Part shown: one piece after another, positions 8,129 to 17,518 of the stretch
How the letters are laid out: each line of letters starts with the position of its first letter
How positions within the stretch are numbered: the first letter of the stretch is position 1
NCBI GenBank assembly: GCA_903901335.1
Contig: CAIUQR010000147.1
Span: 31,120-95,119 of the forward strand
Reading direction: 5' to 3'
DNA from: an uncultured delta proteobacterium
Lineage (GTDB): Bacteria; Desulfobacterota; Desulfobulbia; Desulfobulbales; Desulfocapsaceae
Length of the DNA stretch: 64,000 nt
The notes under the pieces: model-generated
Database searches by the model: none
Told to the model about the DNA's origin: nothing
What the model saw: only the letters and a program-made list of their open reading frames with translations
Position numbers and translations under genes: made by a program

Positions 8129-9715
8129 TCAGATGTTTTCCCTGGTTTTATTGAAAATAATGGCCGGCCATTTTTCCATGAAAAAGTTCATCATCCATTC
8201 ACTCTGCGCCAGATAGGTGAGAAAGCCCTCGGCGTCCCGTGCCAGGGTTGACTGGTTTTTACTTTCAAACTCCGCCATCTTCTTTTTATCGTCACAACTT
8301 ACCCAGCGTGCCGCCTGATAGTCGACGGGTTCATAGACCGCGTCCACTCCGTATTCGTTTTTCAGGCGGGCCATGGTCACCTCAAACTGCAGCACACCGA
8401 CTGCGCCCATCACATAGTCGGACCCGATCAGCGGCCGGAAGACCTGGATCGCCCCCTCTTCGGCCAGCTGCACCAGTCCTTTCTGCAGTTGTTTCATTTT
8501 GAGTGGATTTTTCAGAAGGACTCGACGAAAGTGTTCGGGGGCGAAGTTCGGGATGCCGGTGAATTTCAGTTCTTCCCTGGGCGTAAAGGTGTCGCCTATC
8601 TTAATCGTGCCGTGGTTGTGCAGGCCGATGATGTCGCCCGGCCAGGCCTCCTCGATATTGGCCCGGTCCTGGGCCATGAAGATGGTGGCGTTGGCAAGGG
8701 TGATGTCTTTGCCAATCCGGTGATGCCTGACCTTCATGCCGCGGGTGAACTTGCCGGAGCAGACACGCAGAAAGGCGATCCGGTCCCGATGTGCCGGGTT
8801 CATATTGGCCTGGATCTTAAAAACGAAGCCGGAAAAATCTTCTTCGTTCGGATCGACATCCCTGGTCACGGTAGCTCGCGGACCGGGAGGCGGGGCCAGT
8901 TCAACGAAGCCGTTCAGCAACTCCTGGACCCCGAAATTATTGATGGCGCTGCCGAAGAAGACCGGGGTCTGAGAGGCGCTCAGGTAATGGTCGTACTCGA
9001 ACGGGTTGGCTGCCCCGGCCAGAAGCTCCAAGTCATCCCGCAGTTCACCCGCTTGTCTGCCGAGCAACCGGTCCAGGCATGGATCGGCAAGATCCTCGAT
9101 AGTGACGATATCCTGGACCCGTGTCTCCTGTCCGGGGGTGAAGAGATTGAGGCGTTTCTCGCGGATATTGTAAACGCCCTTAAAGGTTTTGCCCATCCCG
9201 ATCGGCCAGGACAGCGGGGTGCATTCGATCTGCAGTTTTTCCTCGATCTCGGCCATGATTTCCAGGGGCGAGATACCTTCCCTGTCCAACTTGTTAATGA
9301 AGGTGATGAGCGGGGTATTACGCATCCGGCAGACCTCCATCAGTTTCTCGGTCTGGGATTCGACACCTTTGGCGTTGTCGATGACCATGATCGCCGAATC
9401 GACGGCGGTCAGCACCCGATAGGTGTCCTCGGAGAAATCCTGATGGCCGGGGGTGTCGAGCAGATTCACCTCGTAGTCGCGATAGGTGAACTTCATCACC
9501 GAAGTGGTGACTGAAATACCGCGTTCGCGTTCGATGGCCATCCAGTCGCTGGTCGCCTTCCGTTCGATCTTGCGGGATTTGACGGCACCTGCGAGATTGA
9601 TGGCCCCGCCGTAGAGAAGAAGTTTTTCGGTAAGGGTGGTCTTGCCGGCATCGGGATGGCTGATGATTCCAAATGTCCGCCGTTTGGCTACTTCCTGTTC
9701 AAGTTGTCTGCTCAT
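8129..9715 (-). CDS. prfC: Peptide chain release factor 3
   Basis: 528 residues from the ATG at 9715. The longer frame reaching 9838 adds a Tyr-rich stretch unlike RF3 and is rejected. RF3 is a translational GTPase that recycles RF1/RF2 from the ribosome after peptide release. G1 is SHPDAGKT (19-26), G3 is DTPGHQDF and G4 is NKLD. The ERERGIS switch-I box and the C-terminal RF3 domain with [12 protein letters not shown] are present. The gene stands alone on the minus strand, convergent with the DUF134 gene. No other release-factor gene is near. Confidence 0.96.
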   Translation of the reverse strand: MSRQLEQEVAKRRTFGIISHPDAGKTTLTEKLLLYGGAINLAGAVKSRKIERKATSDWMAIERERGISVTTSVMKFTYRDYEVNLLDTPGHQDFSEDTYRVLTAVDSAIMVIDNAKGVESQTEKLMEVCRMRNTPLITFINKLDREGISPLEIMAEIEEKLQIECTPLSWPIGMGKTFKGVYNIREKRLNLFTPGQETRVQDIVTIEDLADPCLDRLLGRQAGELRDDLELLAGAANPFEYDHYLSASQTPVFFGSAINNFGVQELLNGFVELAPPPGPRATVTRDVDPNEEDFSGFVFKIQANMNPAHRDRIAFLRVCSGKFTRGMKVRHHRIGKDITLANATIFMAQDRANIEEAWPGDIIGLHNHGTIKIGDTFTPREELKFTGIPNFAPEHFRRVLLKNPLKMKQLQKGLVQLAEEGAIQVFRPLIGSDYVMGAVGVLQFEVTMARLKNEYGVDAVYEPVDYQAARWVSCDDKKKMAEFESKNQSTLARDAEGFLTYLAQSEWMMNFFMEKWPAIIFNKTRENI

Positions 9716-9995
9716 AATGCACTTTTTGAAAAATTCTGCTTTGATTTCCTGGTATGACTGTATATAAATCAAGGTGAAAAGCCTATAAGGATAGGTCCTT
9801 TTCTGGAGAATGCAAACATAAAACTGATAAAATTTCATGGAAAAATAACGAACGGCTCTGGTAACAGAGAGTTGCGGCTGGATCGGTGTTGCTTTCCTGA
9901 AGAGAAATGATTAGAAACGGTAAAGTTGAAAACGTTCCGGCATCTTTTGAAGAAAAGAGAAGTCTATTAAATCCTGCATAACCGGAGAACATATT

Positions 9996-10556
9996 ATGTC
10001 CGTCAAAGGTTTATTTTATACGTTATTTTTTGCTTTTCTGTCCGTCTGTGCCCTGCATCTGCCAGCTGAGGCTGCGACGGCCTCTGCGGAACCCCCCAAA
10101 GCTGCTGTTTCAGACAAAACAAACGGCTCTTTTGGCGATGCGGTCAAGGCTGAAACACCTTCGACTGCACCGGCAATTCCCCAGCAGCAGGTTTCCGGGG
10201 GAAGCACAGGCGCCATGGCCCCATTCGTTGAAATTAAAGTCGAGAAGGCAACCGGAGACAACGCCTGTACCGTGCAGGAGATTTTTGCCAGAAACAAGGA
10301 GTTGGCGGGGAAGATTGTCCGGGTGAAGGGCAAGGTAGTCAAATATAATCCGGGTATCATGGGCAAAAACTGGATCCATATCCAGGACGGAAGCGGTGAT
10401 CCGATGCAGAACACCCATGATCTGGTGGCTACCTCCATGGAAACAGCGGTTGTCGGCGAAGTGGTTACCGTTCAGGGGAAACTGGCCGCCAATAAGGATT
10501 TCGGGGCCGGCTACACCTATGTTGCAATCATTGAAGAAGCGACAGTGGAAAAATAA
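9996..10556 (+). CDS. Exported OB-fold (nucleic-acid-binding-like) protein
   Basis: 186 residues. A signal peptide runs to about residue 27 (Ala-Glu-Ala cleavage region). A low-complexity Ala/Pro/Thr/Ser linker spans 28-75, and a C-terminal OB-fold spans about 85-183. The OB-fold has the recognisable order VQEIFARNKELAGKIVRVKG, then GKNWIHIQDGSG, then VVGEVVTVQGKL and the GYTYVAIIEEA end. Such single OB domains occur in exported proteins of Geobacter and its relatives and in NrfJ-like proteins. The ligand is unknown. A CCGGAG ribosome site precedes the ATG. The next gene follows after 22 bases. Confidence 0.75.
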   Translation: MSVKGLFYTLFFAFLSVCALHLPAEAATASAEPPKAAVSDKTNGSFGDAVKAETPSTAPAIPQQQVSGGSTGAMAPFVEIKVEKATGDNACTVQEIFARNKELAGKIVRVKGKVVKYNPGIMGKNWIHIQDGSGDPMQNTHDLVATSMETAVVGEVVTVQGKLAANKDFGAGYTYVAIIEEATVEK

Positions 10557-10578
10557 TTGCCGGAGGCTGCGGGGCGAT

Positions 10579-11526
10579 ATGCGTTTTGTGATAGTGGGGC
10601 CGGGCGCTTTAGGCTGCCTGGTGGGGGCGAAACTGGCTGAGGCGGTGGCCAGGACCGACGACGTTCTCTGGATTCTTGACCATGATTCCAAAAGAGCAGA
10701 TCATATCCACAGGAAAGGGATTCTCTATGAGAAGTTCGACCGGCAGAAACGCTATCCGGTAAATGCCTGTGCCGACCCCAGAGGCATCGAAAGGGCCGAT
10801 GTTCTTTTTCTCTGCGTCAAATCATACCATCTTGAAGCCGCTCTGGAATTCTGCCGACCGCTGCTGCAGCCCCGGACCCTGCTGATCTTTATGCAGAACG
10901 GCATCGGCCATCTGGATCTTCGGGATCGGGTGGGAGAGGCGGTGCCCGCCTTTGGCTGCACCAGCGAAGGGGCGACCTCTCTTGGGGCCGGTCATCTCCG
11001 TCATGCCGGTGACGGCACCACCTTCCTCGGGTTTCTGGACAGGCCTGATGATACCTCCAGGGTGCTGCTCGCGAAAACAGTCTCCATCCTGCAGGCGGGC
11101 AGGTTGGCAGCTTCCGTATCGGAGAACATCCTTACCCGTTTATGGGCCAAACTCTTCGTCAATGTCGGCATCAACGCCCTGACCGCAATTCACGATTGCA
11201 TGAACGGGGAGCTGCTTACCATTGCCGGGCTTGGACAGGAAATGCGGGAAGCCGTCAGGGAAGCGGAACAGGTGGCAGTGGCCAAGGGCATCCCCATAGA
11301 GAGTGATCCGTATCAGGCCACCGTTGCCGTCTGCAAATCCACGGCCCGGAATATCTCTTCTATGCGGCAGGATGTCTTAAAAAAACGACGGACGGAAATC
11401 GATGCGATCAACGGAGCGGTTATCAGGGAGGCGCTGCTCTCTCAGATCGCCACTCCGGTCAACGACTCTCTGGTCAAACAGATCAAAGAGATAGAAAAGA
11501 ATTACAGCACCCAAAGGTCACGATGA
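10579..11526 (+). CDS. panE: 2-dehydropantoate 2-reductase (ketopantoate reductase family)
   Basis: 315 residues from the ATG at 10579 (GGAGG about 17 bases and GGGGC 6 bases upstream). The longer frame from 10396 overlaps the OB-fold gene and is rejected. An N-terminal Rossmann fold has VGPGALGCLVGAKLAE (6-21). LFLCVKSYHLEAAL marks the NADPH domain, and LWAKLFVNVGINALTAI carries the catalytic Lys region. The C-terminal helical domain has the usual TARNISSMRQDV motif. The family reduces 2-dehydropantoate to pantoate for CoA synthesis. Several paralogues in anaerobes act on other keto acids, so substrate certainty is moderate. It overlaps the HAD gene by four bases. Confidence 0.88.
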   Translation: MRFVIVGPGALGCLVGAKLAEAVARTDDVLWILDHDSKRADHIHRKGILYEKFDRQKRYPVNACADPRGIERADVLFLCVKSYHLEAALEFCRPLLQPRTLLIFMQNGIGHLDLRDRVGEAVPAFGCTSEGATSLGAGHLRHAGDGTTFLGFLDRPDDTSRVLLAKTVSILQAGRLAASVSENILTRLWAKLFVNVGINALTAIHDCMNGELLTIAGLGQEMREAVREAEQVAVAKGIPIESDPYQATVAVCKSTARNISSMRQDVLKKRRTEIDAINGAVIREALLSQIATPVNDSLVKQIKEIEKNYSTQRSR

Positions 11527-12122
11527 AACAGACAGTCTTCAAAATTTCCCCCGGCGAGATCGGCTTTGATTTCGATGGCGTGATCGCCGATATAGCCGAG
11601 GCCTTTCTCCGGATTGCCTGCGAGAGGTATAATTATTGTTCATTCTCAGCCGAAGATATCACCAGCTTTCAGGTCGAAGAGTGCCTGAACATACCGTTGC
11701 CGGTGGTCGAAGAGATATTCAATGATATCCTCGTGGATTCTCTGGGGGCGGGCTTGCAGCCGATGCCCGGTATGCGAGAGGTGATCAACGAACTGGCGGG
11801 CCTGGCGCAGGTGACGATCATCACCGCCCGCCCGCAATGGCAGCCGGTAGCCGACTGGCTCGATACTTTTCTCCCGGCCCGGACATGCAGGAAGATCAAC
11901 CTGATTGCGATGGGCGATCATGACGGTAAGATCAGCTATATCCGCGATGAGGGTCTGAATTACTTCGTCGATGACCGGACCCAGACCTGCAGGCTTCTGT
12001 ATGATGCCGAGATCACCCCTCTGGTTTTTTCTCAGCCGTGGAACAGGAACACACACACCTTTCAATCCGTGGAGAGCTGGCAGGAGATCCGCGCCATGGT
12101 GGATCATCCGGACCTTGTTTGA
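11523..12122 (+). CDS. HAD-family 5'-nucleotidase-like phosphatase (NT5C type)
   Basis: 199 residues. HAD motif I is GFDFDGVIAD (14-23), with both catalytic aspartates. Motif II is TIITARPQ, and motif IV is NYFVDDRTQTC. The helical cap lies between motifs I and II. The layout matches the 5'(3')-deoxyribonucleotidase (NT5C) family of small HAD proteins, although the true substrate is unknown. It starts inside the stop of panE (ATGA), so both are translated together. No terminator was seen. Downstream sequence becomes AT-rich. Confidence 0.82.
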   Translation: MKQTVFKISPGEIGFDFDGVIADIAEAFLRIACERYNYCSFSAEDITSFQVEECLNIPLPVVEEIFNDILVDSLGAGLQPMPGMREVINELAGLAQVTIITARPQWQPVADWLDTFLPARTCRKINLIAMGDHDGKISYIRDEGLNYFVDDRTQTCRLLYDAEITPLVFSQPWNRNTHTFQSVESWQEIRAMVDHPDLV

Positions 12123-12368
12123 TCTGCGTTTTAGGCGATTTTCTAATCGGCCTTGAGTTATGACTCATAGGAGAGATCTCCACTAACGAGCAAGGCCATA
12201 CCTGAATTGCAGTCATCGACTTGCGGTAATGTTGATTATTTCGTAATAAAATCTATATATAGAACCTATCCCTCCCGAATTTTTATGTGGAATCAAGCAG
12301 CAATGCGCATTGTTGAATAAATAAAGTTTGTATAGTTGGATCAATACCGTTTCTAACAATATCAAGTA

Positions 12369-13619
12369 TTATATAATTGCATTGGTTATAGAATCCGTCC
12401 AGGAATTGGCGCGAACCAAAGCCTCAGCAACAACATTGGGCTTTAATCCCAACGTCTTACATATGTCGAGAAATTTCGAGCTGTCCGCCTGTTCAAGTGA
12501 AACAAGTAAGCGGATATATATGGCCAGCGGGGCATTAGGGTTTGTATACCCTTCCTGGAAGCTCTCCAGCAATGGTAATTCATCGAAAATGACTGAAAAC
12601 GATACATCTAGAATGATATCGAGGAGTGAGAGCATGCCAAAAAGAAAGAGCGTTTCCGGTTTGAAGTCTGGAATGTGCCCATCAATAGCCAGCTCCTCTA
12701 AAATCTTACCTCGACTGAGCGCCAACACCAATAGTTCTCCAGGTTTCAGTGGCGACAACATGTCGGAAAGTACCACCATACGCAGCCAATAACGGATACG
12801 TGCGACACCTAACAAGATAACGCCATGCCGCACTGATGATATTTTCATGGAGAAACCGAAAGCCGCAGAGTTTAGCAACCGAAGAAGCCGATAGGTAATA
12901 CTTGGATCACTATTGATCAGGTCTACAATCTTATCAGAGTCATTGGTTACATCATCAAGAACCGCCAGAATTCTGAGTTTGGTGGAGAAGGTGGTTTTGA
13001 TGTTTTTGCCAGTTAAATTCTCTGGTTTGGCGAAAAAATATCCCTGAAACAAATCAAATCCCATTTCTCTTAGAAAATTGTAAACCTTGCTGGTCTCAAC
13101 TTTTTCTGCCAATTTTAATGCCTTTTTGTTTTTTATTACTGAAAAGATAGCCCGCAACTCCTGCTCACTTTTTCCAAGCACATCAACTTTGATAATATCG
13201 GCAATATCAATAAGATCGTGACTGTCATGATTATCGGTAAAATCATCGATGGCGATGAGATATCCTTCTTGCTTCAACCTAATTATCTCAGCCACAACGT
13301 TGGAAGAAGGGGTTGTATCTTCTAGAACTTCAATTACGGTTACTGTAGGTGGCAAGGCCCGAGGTAGACCTTCTAAAATGAGATGCTCAGTAAAATTGAT
13401 AAAAAAGCGTTTGAGTTGATTAATAGTTTCTTGAGATTTTGAAAATCCGCAGGTTGCTACACTCATTGTAGCAAAATCTTGATTTTTTATTTCGGCAAAT
13501 GTTTGATACATTCCTGTTCGAAACAGGAGTTCATAGCCATAGGTGATCCCTCGACGATCTAAAATTGGTTGTCTGGCTACATAGAAAAAATCATAGTTTG
13601 TGTCGTTTTCATTCATCAT
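12369..13619 (-). CDS. EAL-HDOD domain signalling protein (YuxH type)
   Basis: 416 residues. An N-terminal EAL-like domain (about 10-205) has VARQPILDRR, YELLFR at the EAL position, an AIDDF box, KVETSK and a DLFQGYFFAKPE end. A HDOD domain (about 215-405) has the INSDPSITYRLLRLLNSAAFG core and GVILLGVARIRYWL. YuxH-type EAL domains usually lack the full set of catalytic residues, so the protein more likely senses or transmits c-di-GMP or partner signals than hydrolyses c-di-GMP. The gene is AT-richer than its left neighbours and may be acquired. It is monocistronic, on the same strand as the ClC gene upstream. Confidence 0.88.
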   Translation of the reverse strand: MMNENDTNYDFFYVARQPILDRRGITYGYELLFRTGMYQTFAEIKNQDFATMSVATCGFSKSQETINQLKRFFINFTEHLILEGLPRALPPTVTVIEVLEDTTPSSNVVAEIIRLKQEGYLIAIDDFTDNHDSHDLIDIADIIKVDVLGKSEQELRAIFSVIKNKKALKLAEKVETSKVYNFLREMGFDLFQGYFFAKPENLTGKNIKTTFSTKLRILAVLDDVTNDSDKIVDLINSDPSITYRLLRLLNSAAFGFSMKISSVRHGVILLGVARIRYWLRMVVLSDMLSPLKPGELLVLALSRGKILEELAIDGHIPDFKPETLFLFGMLSLLDIILDVSFSVIFDELPLLESFQEGYTNPNAPLAIYIRLLVSLEQADSSKFLDICKTLGLKPNVVAEALVRANSWTDSITNAII

Positions 13620-13693
13620 GTGTAACCATCTTTAACTGTCTGGGTAGATAGGAGATATCGTGACTTCGACAACTCTGCAATTGATCAATGTCT

Positions 13694-13721
13694 GACCGCT
13701 AAGCTGAGGCGAGCAGCGGTC
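13694..13721. repeat. Inverted repeat between the ClC and EAL-HDOD genes
   Basis: GACCGCT and AGCGGTC form a 7-bp stem separated by 14 bases. A broader GCTAAG/CTTAGC pair flanks part of it. The segment could be a terminator stem for the ClC gene or a relic of insertion. No T-run follows. Confidence 0.35.
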
Positions 13722-13788
13722 GTTGTGCAACGCAATTCCTTAGCTGCTTAACAGGGTTTTACGTTCCATTACTCGCTAACCCCTAAGT

Positions 13789-15564
13789 TCATTGGAAGGA
13801 AACACCTTTTCCTCCAATCTTGGCATTGATTCCTTTTTTTATAACTTGTCTATTATAGACATCCAGGGCATCACGTCTTTTAAGCATGCCAACTACCCAC
13901 CGATCCTCTAGACTTTCGACAACCGGAATTTCTTCGATACCCTTGATATCAAAAAGTTGCATGGCGGTAAAAAGTGAATCGTCTGGAGTGAGCACTGTCA
14001 CATCTCGGTTGCAAATCCCTCCAACTTTGTAAACGATGCGTTCATTTTCTTCACGATGTAAGATGGTCTTTACATCTTGCAGTGATACGATACCGGTCAT
14101 CCTTCCGGTTTCGTCAACGACCGGAAAGTAGAAGCTTTTACCAATGCTGAATATCTGGAGCAACTGCTTGATGTTAGCCTCTTCACTAATAAAATCAACA
14201 TCGTGACTGATGGCTGAACCAACTTTGAGGGATTTCATGACCACTGTTTCACGGCCTTCGTGAATATCAATACCTTCACGGGTAAAATCAACAGTATCAA
14301 TTGAATCCTCGCAAAACTTTTTGGCAACGATAGTCCCGATTATTGAGGTAATCATAATTGGGAGGATAATTTGGTAATTGCCCGTCATCTCGAAAAGGAG
14401 AAAGATGGCGGTCATTGGTGCATGGGTTGCGGCGGCAAGGAAAGCACCAATGCCAACAGTTGCATAAGCTCCTGACCCAGCAGTAAAGTCCGGGAGAAGT
14501 TTATGGATTACAGACCCGAAGGTTCCACCCAGCATCGCACCAATAAAAAGTGATGGAGCAAATACACCTCCAGCTCCACCTGAACCGAGTGTTATTGAAG
14601 TGGCAATGATCTTAAGAAAAACCAGTGCAAACATTACCCAAGCAATGCCGCCACCATCCAAAACCTCCTTCATATAACTATAGCCATCGCCCATTACCTG
14701 TGGAAAGAACATGCCGAAAACACCAATGCAGAAAGCGCCGGTTATGGGCTTAAGCTGCGGATTGATAGGCAAGTTGCGGTATTTATCACGAACAAAATAG
14801 AATGTTCGGATGTACAGGACTGCCGCGAGCCCCATAAGCACTGCCATCAGTCCATAGAGTGGAATTTCCACTAGTCTGTTAACCAAGGTATATTGGGGAA
14901 TTTGGAAAGCGCTGGACATCCCATAGTAGCTGCGGGTAACGGCTGTGGACATAGCCGAGGCAATCACCAAAGCAGCAAATGAGGAGATTTCATAGGTGCC
15001 GAGCAGAACAATTTCTGCGGCGAAAAAGACCCCAGCGATAGGAGCGTTGAACATCCCGGCAATACCTCCGGCACAACCGGCAGCAATATAAACCTTCATC
15101 CTATTGCCGGAAACTCGGCTGTACTGACCGACCTGTGAGCCCATGGCACCGCCGATCTGTGCTATAGGACCTTCAACACCTGCGGAATTCCCGGTGCCTA
15201 TGGTAAGTGCTGTGGCGATGATCTTCAAAAAAATTGATCGAGCCCTGATGACCCCATCTTCCAGGTTGACCTTGCGAAGGAATTTGGTGAAACCATAACC
15301 GTTGATCTCGCCAGGGAAAATCAGGGATAGAGGAATCAGCAGAATCATGCCGGTTATGGGAATCAATGGTAGCAGGATCAGGTGCCATCCCCCTTTTCCG
15401 ATACCAAGGAGAGTAGAGCCCCCATCAAAAATGATTTTGTGAATCAGGTTAACCGTAATTCGGAAAATGATATTCAAGAGACCTGCCATCAAGCCAATGC
15501 AAGTGGCGATGACAATCATCCGGGTGTTTTCTCCAGGGAGAAGCTTGCGGAGATTTTTTTTCAT
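13789..15564 (-). CDS. ClC-type chloride channel/antiporter with CBS domains
   Basis: 591 residues from the ATG at 15564; the frame reaches 15618, but the added residues look non-native. About ten to twelve hydrophobic helices lie in the first 430 residues, followed by two CBS motifs (about 450-580). The ClC selectivity signatures are GNSAGVEGP (the gating Glu is present, with Val before it where Lys or Arg is common) and GSGGAGGVFAPSLFIGAMLGG. Membrane protein moving Cl- or exchanging Cl-/H+. The CBS pair suggests adenine-nucleotide control. It is divergent from nothing: the next plus-strand gene is 763 bases away. Confidence 0.93.
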   Translation of the reverse strand: MKKNLRKLLPGENTRMIVIATCIGLMAGLLNIIFRITVNLIHKIIFDGGSTLLGIGKGGWHLILLPLIPITGMILLIPLSLIFPGEINGYGFTKFLRKVNLEDGVIRARSIFLKIIATALTIGTGNSAGVEGPIAQIGGAMGSQVGQYSRVSGNRMKVYIAAGCAGGIAGMFNAPIAGVFFAAEIVLLGTYEISSFAALVIASAMSTAVTRSYYGMSSAFQIPQYTLVNRLVEIPLYGLMAVLMGLAAVLYIRTFYFVRDKYRNLPINPQLKPITGAFCIGVFGMFFPQVMGDGYSYMKEVLDGGGIAWVMFALVFLKIIATSITLGSGGAGGVFAPSLFIGAMLGGTFGSVIHKLLPDFTAGSGAYATVGIGAFLAAATHAPMTAIFLLFEMTGNYQIILPIMITSIIGTIVAKKFCEDSIDTVDFTREGIDIHEGRETVVMKSLKVGSAISHDVDFISEEANIKQLLQIFSIGKSFYFPVVDETGRMTGIVSLQDVKTILHREENERIVYKVGGICNRDVTVLTPDDSLFTAMQLFDIKGIEEIPVVESLEDRWVVGMLKRRDALDVYNRQVIKKGINAKIGGKGVSFQ

Positions 15565-16327
15565 TTCTGTTATGGGACCGTTCAGCCGACAGTATCTGCC
15601 CGTTGAAGAAAAATACAATTAGAATTCAATACTTCGAATAAATCGTGCAGGATTTGAAATCCTTTCAATATTTATTTATACCACCGAGGCGATAATAATT
15701 CCAAAATTGTTATTTATATGAGAGCCAGTTCAACTGGTAGTGGGCTCAACCCCAGTATCTCCAGTAAGTAAATTGAGCTTCTTGGGTGTTTGCGTTGGAT
15801 GCGTTTTTAATAATTTTGATTCAGTGTTCTTAAAAGTATAATTCCAGTATATCTTAACCCGAAAAACAGATAACGGATAGAAGAAGTTTCTTGAACAATT
15901 ACAAAGGGAGGCACCAACAACTGAAGATTTCCCGTTCCATACTTGACCGGAAGCCCTGTTAAAAAACTCGAATCTCGGCTTCAACCCATAACAATACTGC
16001 TTGAAGTGAGCATCTCTCCACCTGCGGCAAAGCGCAGAATGTACCGGAATTTTTAATCCATCGGCACACCACAAATAACCCTATCATCCATTGCCTAGAG
16101 GACAGATTGATCACGTCTCCATGACGTTTGTTCAGGGACCTGTGATCTGCTTCCTGCTCCTGCTCTCCCTTGATCTTTTCTTTCCATCCGGGTACATTCC
16201 AGGTGTTTGCAGAAGGCGGCCTCACAGGCGGATTGGATGACTTCTTTCTGTCAGGTTTGCTCCGAGATGAGGGTGTGTGTTTTTGTAGGTAACCTGTAGG
16301 GATTTCCCTGTTACTCAAAAGGATTTT
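15565..16327. other. 763-base gap without a convincing gene
   Basis: The left part is AT-rich. Two overlapping minus-strand frames (15730-16074 and 15959-16318) are open but have no recognisable domain and no ribosome site. One ends in a Gly-Val-Glu-Pro-Thr-Thr-Ser tail, which often arises from chance frames across structured or tRNA-like DNA. A CCAGTT-C-AACTGG palindrome at 15725-15737 sits inside a GAGCC/GGGCTC pair. The region may be decayed mobile DNA, but no transposase motif can be read. Confidence 0.4.
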
Positions 16328-16861
16328 ATGTTGATCGATCTCTTACGTACACGCAGAAGCATACGCCGATTCAAGGACCAGCCGGTCGAACAGGAGAAAC
16401 TGGATCTTCTGCTGGAGGCGGCGCTGCGGGCGCCGACATCCAGAGGAAACACCCCCTGGAATTTTATCGTAGTTAGAGACCGGCAGAGACTCGCCCGGTT
16501 AGCGGCAGCCAAGGTCCATGGTTCCGGCTTTCTGGATAATGCGCCCCTGGCCGTCGTGGTTTGTGCAGATCCGGCCAGGAGTGATGTCTGGGTGGAGGAT
16601 GCCGCCATTGCCGCCACCTTTATTCATCTACAGGCCACGGATCTCGGGCTGGGCAGCTGTTGGGTCCAGATCCGGCTGCGGCAGCACGATGAGAATACCA
16701 GCTCCCAGGCATATCTGGCCGATCTGCTTGATCTGCCCGAGAAAATCATGGTTCTGGCTATTGTCGGTATCGGCTACCCGATGGAGCAGAAGGACGGCCA
16801 CCCTCCGTCGTCTCTCAACTACGACCTGATCAGTTGCGAACGCTACGGTCTGAAAGGGTGA
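16328..16861 (+). CDS. Nitroreductase-family flavoprotein
   Basis: 177 residues, on the short side for the family. The FMN-binding start RTRRSIRRFKDQPVEQEKLD and the ALRAPTSRGNTPWNFIVVRD block are typical. LGSCWVQIR near residue 113 and LAIVGIGYP near 145 complete the fold. Such proteins are FMN-dependent homodimeric NAD(P)H oxidoreductases of nitroaromatics, quinones or flavins. The physiological substrate cannot be read from sequence. The next gene (Nudix) follows after 42 bases with its own GGAAAAGGAAG site. Confidence 0.88.
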   Translation: MLIDLLRTRRSIRRFKDQPVEQEKLDLLLEAALRAPTSRGNTPWNFIVVRDRQRLARLAAAKVHGSGFLDNAPLAVVVCADPARSDVWVEDAAIAATFIHLQATDLGLGSCWVQIRLRQHDENTSSQAYLADLLDLPEKIMVLAIVGIGYPMEQKDGHPPSSLNYDLISCERYGLKG

Positions 16862-16903
16862 GATGTGCCGCGAATGGTCTGACTGGAAAGGAAAAGGAAG
16901 AAG

Positions 16904-17338
16904 ATGGAATGCCCGAACTGCAAGACGACGATCACCGTGCATCGCAACCCGACCCCGACTGTCGATATCATCATTGAGATGAAAGGCGGGATTGTCCTGA
17001 TCAAACGGAAGAACCCGCCCTTCGGCTGGGCCTTGCCCGGTGGATTTGTCGATTACGGGGAGTCTTTTGAGGCGGCGGCAGTAAGGGAGGCCAGGGAGGA
17101 GACCGGCCTTGAGGTGACCGGTCTGCTACAGTTTCATACCTATTCGGATCCGGGCCGCGATGCCAGGCTGCATACGGCCTCGACGGTCTTTATCGGCAGG
17201 GCGGACGGAGTTCCACAAGCCGGTGACGATGCGGGAGAGGTAGGGCTTTTTTCAAGAGACAACCTGCCCGATCTGGCCTTCGATCATGCCACGATCCTTG
17301 CCGATTACTACTCCGGCAGATACAGGCGCATGACCTGA
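16904..17338 (+). CDS. Nudix hydrolase with N-terminal Cys pair
   Basis: 144 residues. The Nudix box is complete: it runs from [10 protein letters not shown] to [11 protein letters not shown] with the required Gly, Glu, Arg and Glu-Glu spacing (about residues 46-68). The first residues MECPNCKTT form a half zinc ribbon, and a single CxxC is seen in some NADH or ADP-ribose pyrophosphatases. The GWALPGG lead-in is typical of ADP-ribose/NADH-type members. It cleaves a nucleoside diphosphate linked to X; the true substrate is unproven. It is probably co-transcribed with the nitroreductase and is convergent with the tiny minus-strand ORF ending at 17349. Confidence 0.9.
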   Translation: MECPNCKTTITVHRNPTPTVDIIIEMKGGIVLIKRKNPPFGWALPGGFVDYGESFEAAAVREAREETGLEVTGLLQFHTYSDPGRDARLHTASTVFIGRADGVPQAGDDAGEVGLFSRDNLPDLAFDHATILADYYSGRYRRMT

Positions 17339-17348
17339 AAAGCGCCGT

Positions 17349-17513
17349 TTACGCCAGAATCATCCGCAATAGCAAGAAGGTCAGAAGGCCCATTCCTATG
17401 GACCCGTAGAGCATTGCTCAGGGGATGCAGTCACTGCCGTATTTTTTGGCAATGAATCCGAATGTCGCCAGCCCGACGATTCCTGACACGATACCAATAA
17501 GCAGGTCGTGCAT
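17349..17513 (-). CDS. Candidate CxxU mini-selenoprotein, small membrane protein
   Basis: Read with UGA as selenocysteine, this 54-codon frame runs from ATG at 17513-17511 to TAA at 17351-17349. The in-frame UGA is codon 32 (17420-17418). The protein has a hydrophobic helix at 4-22, a short Lys-Lys-Tyr-Gly-Ser-Asp turn, the redox-like motif Cys29-Ile-Pro-Sec32, and a second helix at 34-53. Both sides of the UGA are membrane-like, which is unexpected for chance sequence. A GAGGAT ribosome site lies within the typA end, with the ATG five bases after the typA stop. A stem-loop starts 13 bases after the UGA. If UGA is read as stop, a 31-residue single-helix protein remains. No homologue was checked. 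Confidence 0.6.
17386..17405 (-). promoter_or_regulatory. SECIS-like hairpin after the in-frame UGA
   Basis: In the mRNA an 8-pair stem (two G-U wobbles included) closes a four-base AGGA loop. The loop begins 21 bases after the UGA. Bacterial SECIS elements sit at this distance and carry a G near the start of the apical loop, as in the AGGUCU loop of E. coli fdhF. No bulged U is visible. The fit is good but short stems are common. Confidence 0.5.
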
Positions 17514-17518
17514 CGTTT

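Noticed and set aside
9716..9838. N-terminal extension of RF3
   Set aside because: RF3 family sequence begins at the ATG at 9715; the extension is unrelated Tyr-rich sequence.
13681..13760. Possible integron attC site in the ClC/EAL-HDOD gap
   Set aside because: One end fits RYYYAAC, but the matching GTTRRRY partner at the right distance is absent and no integrase is near.
15720..15765. tRNA-like segment with a GAGCC/GGGCTC pair and a T-loop-like GGGCTCAACCCC
   Set aside because: A cloverleaf with acceptor, anticodon and T arms could not be drawn. Only palindrome-like fragments are present.
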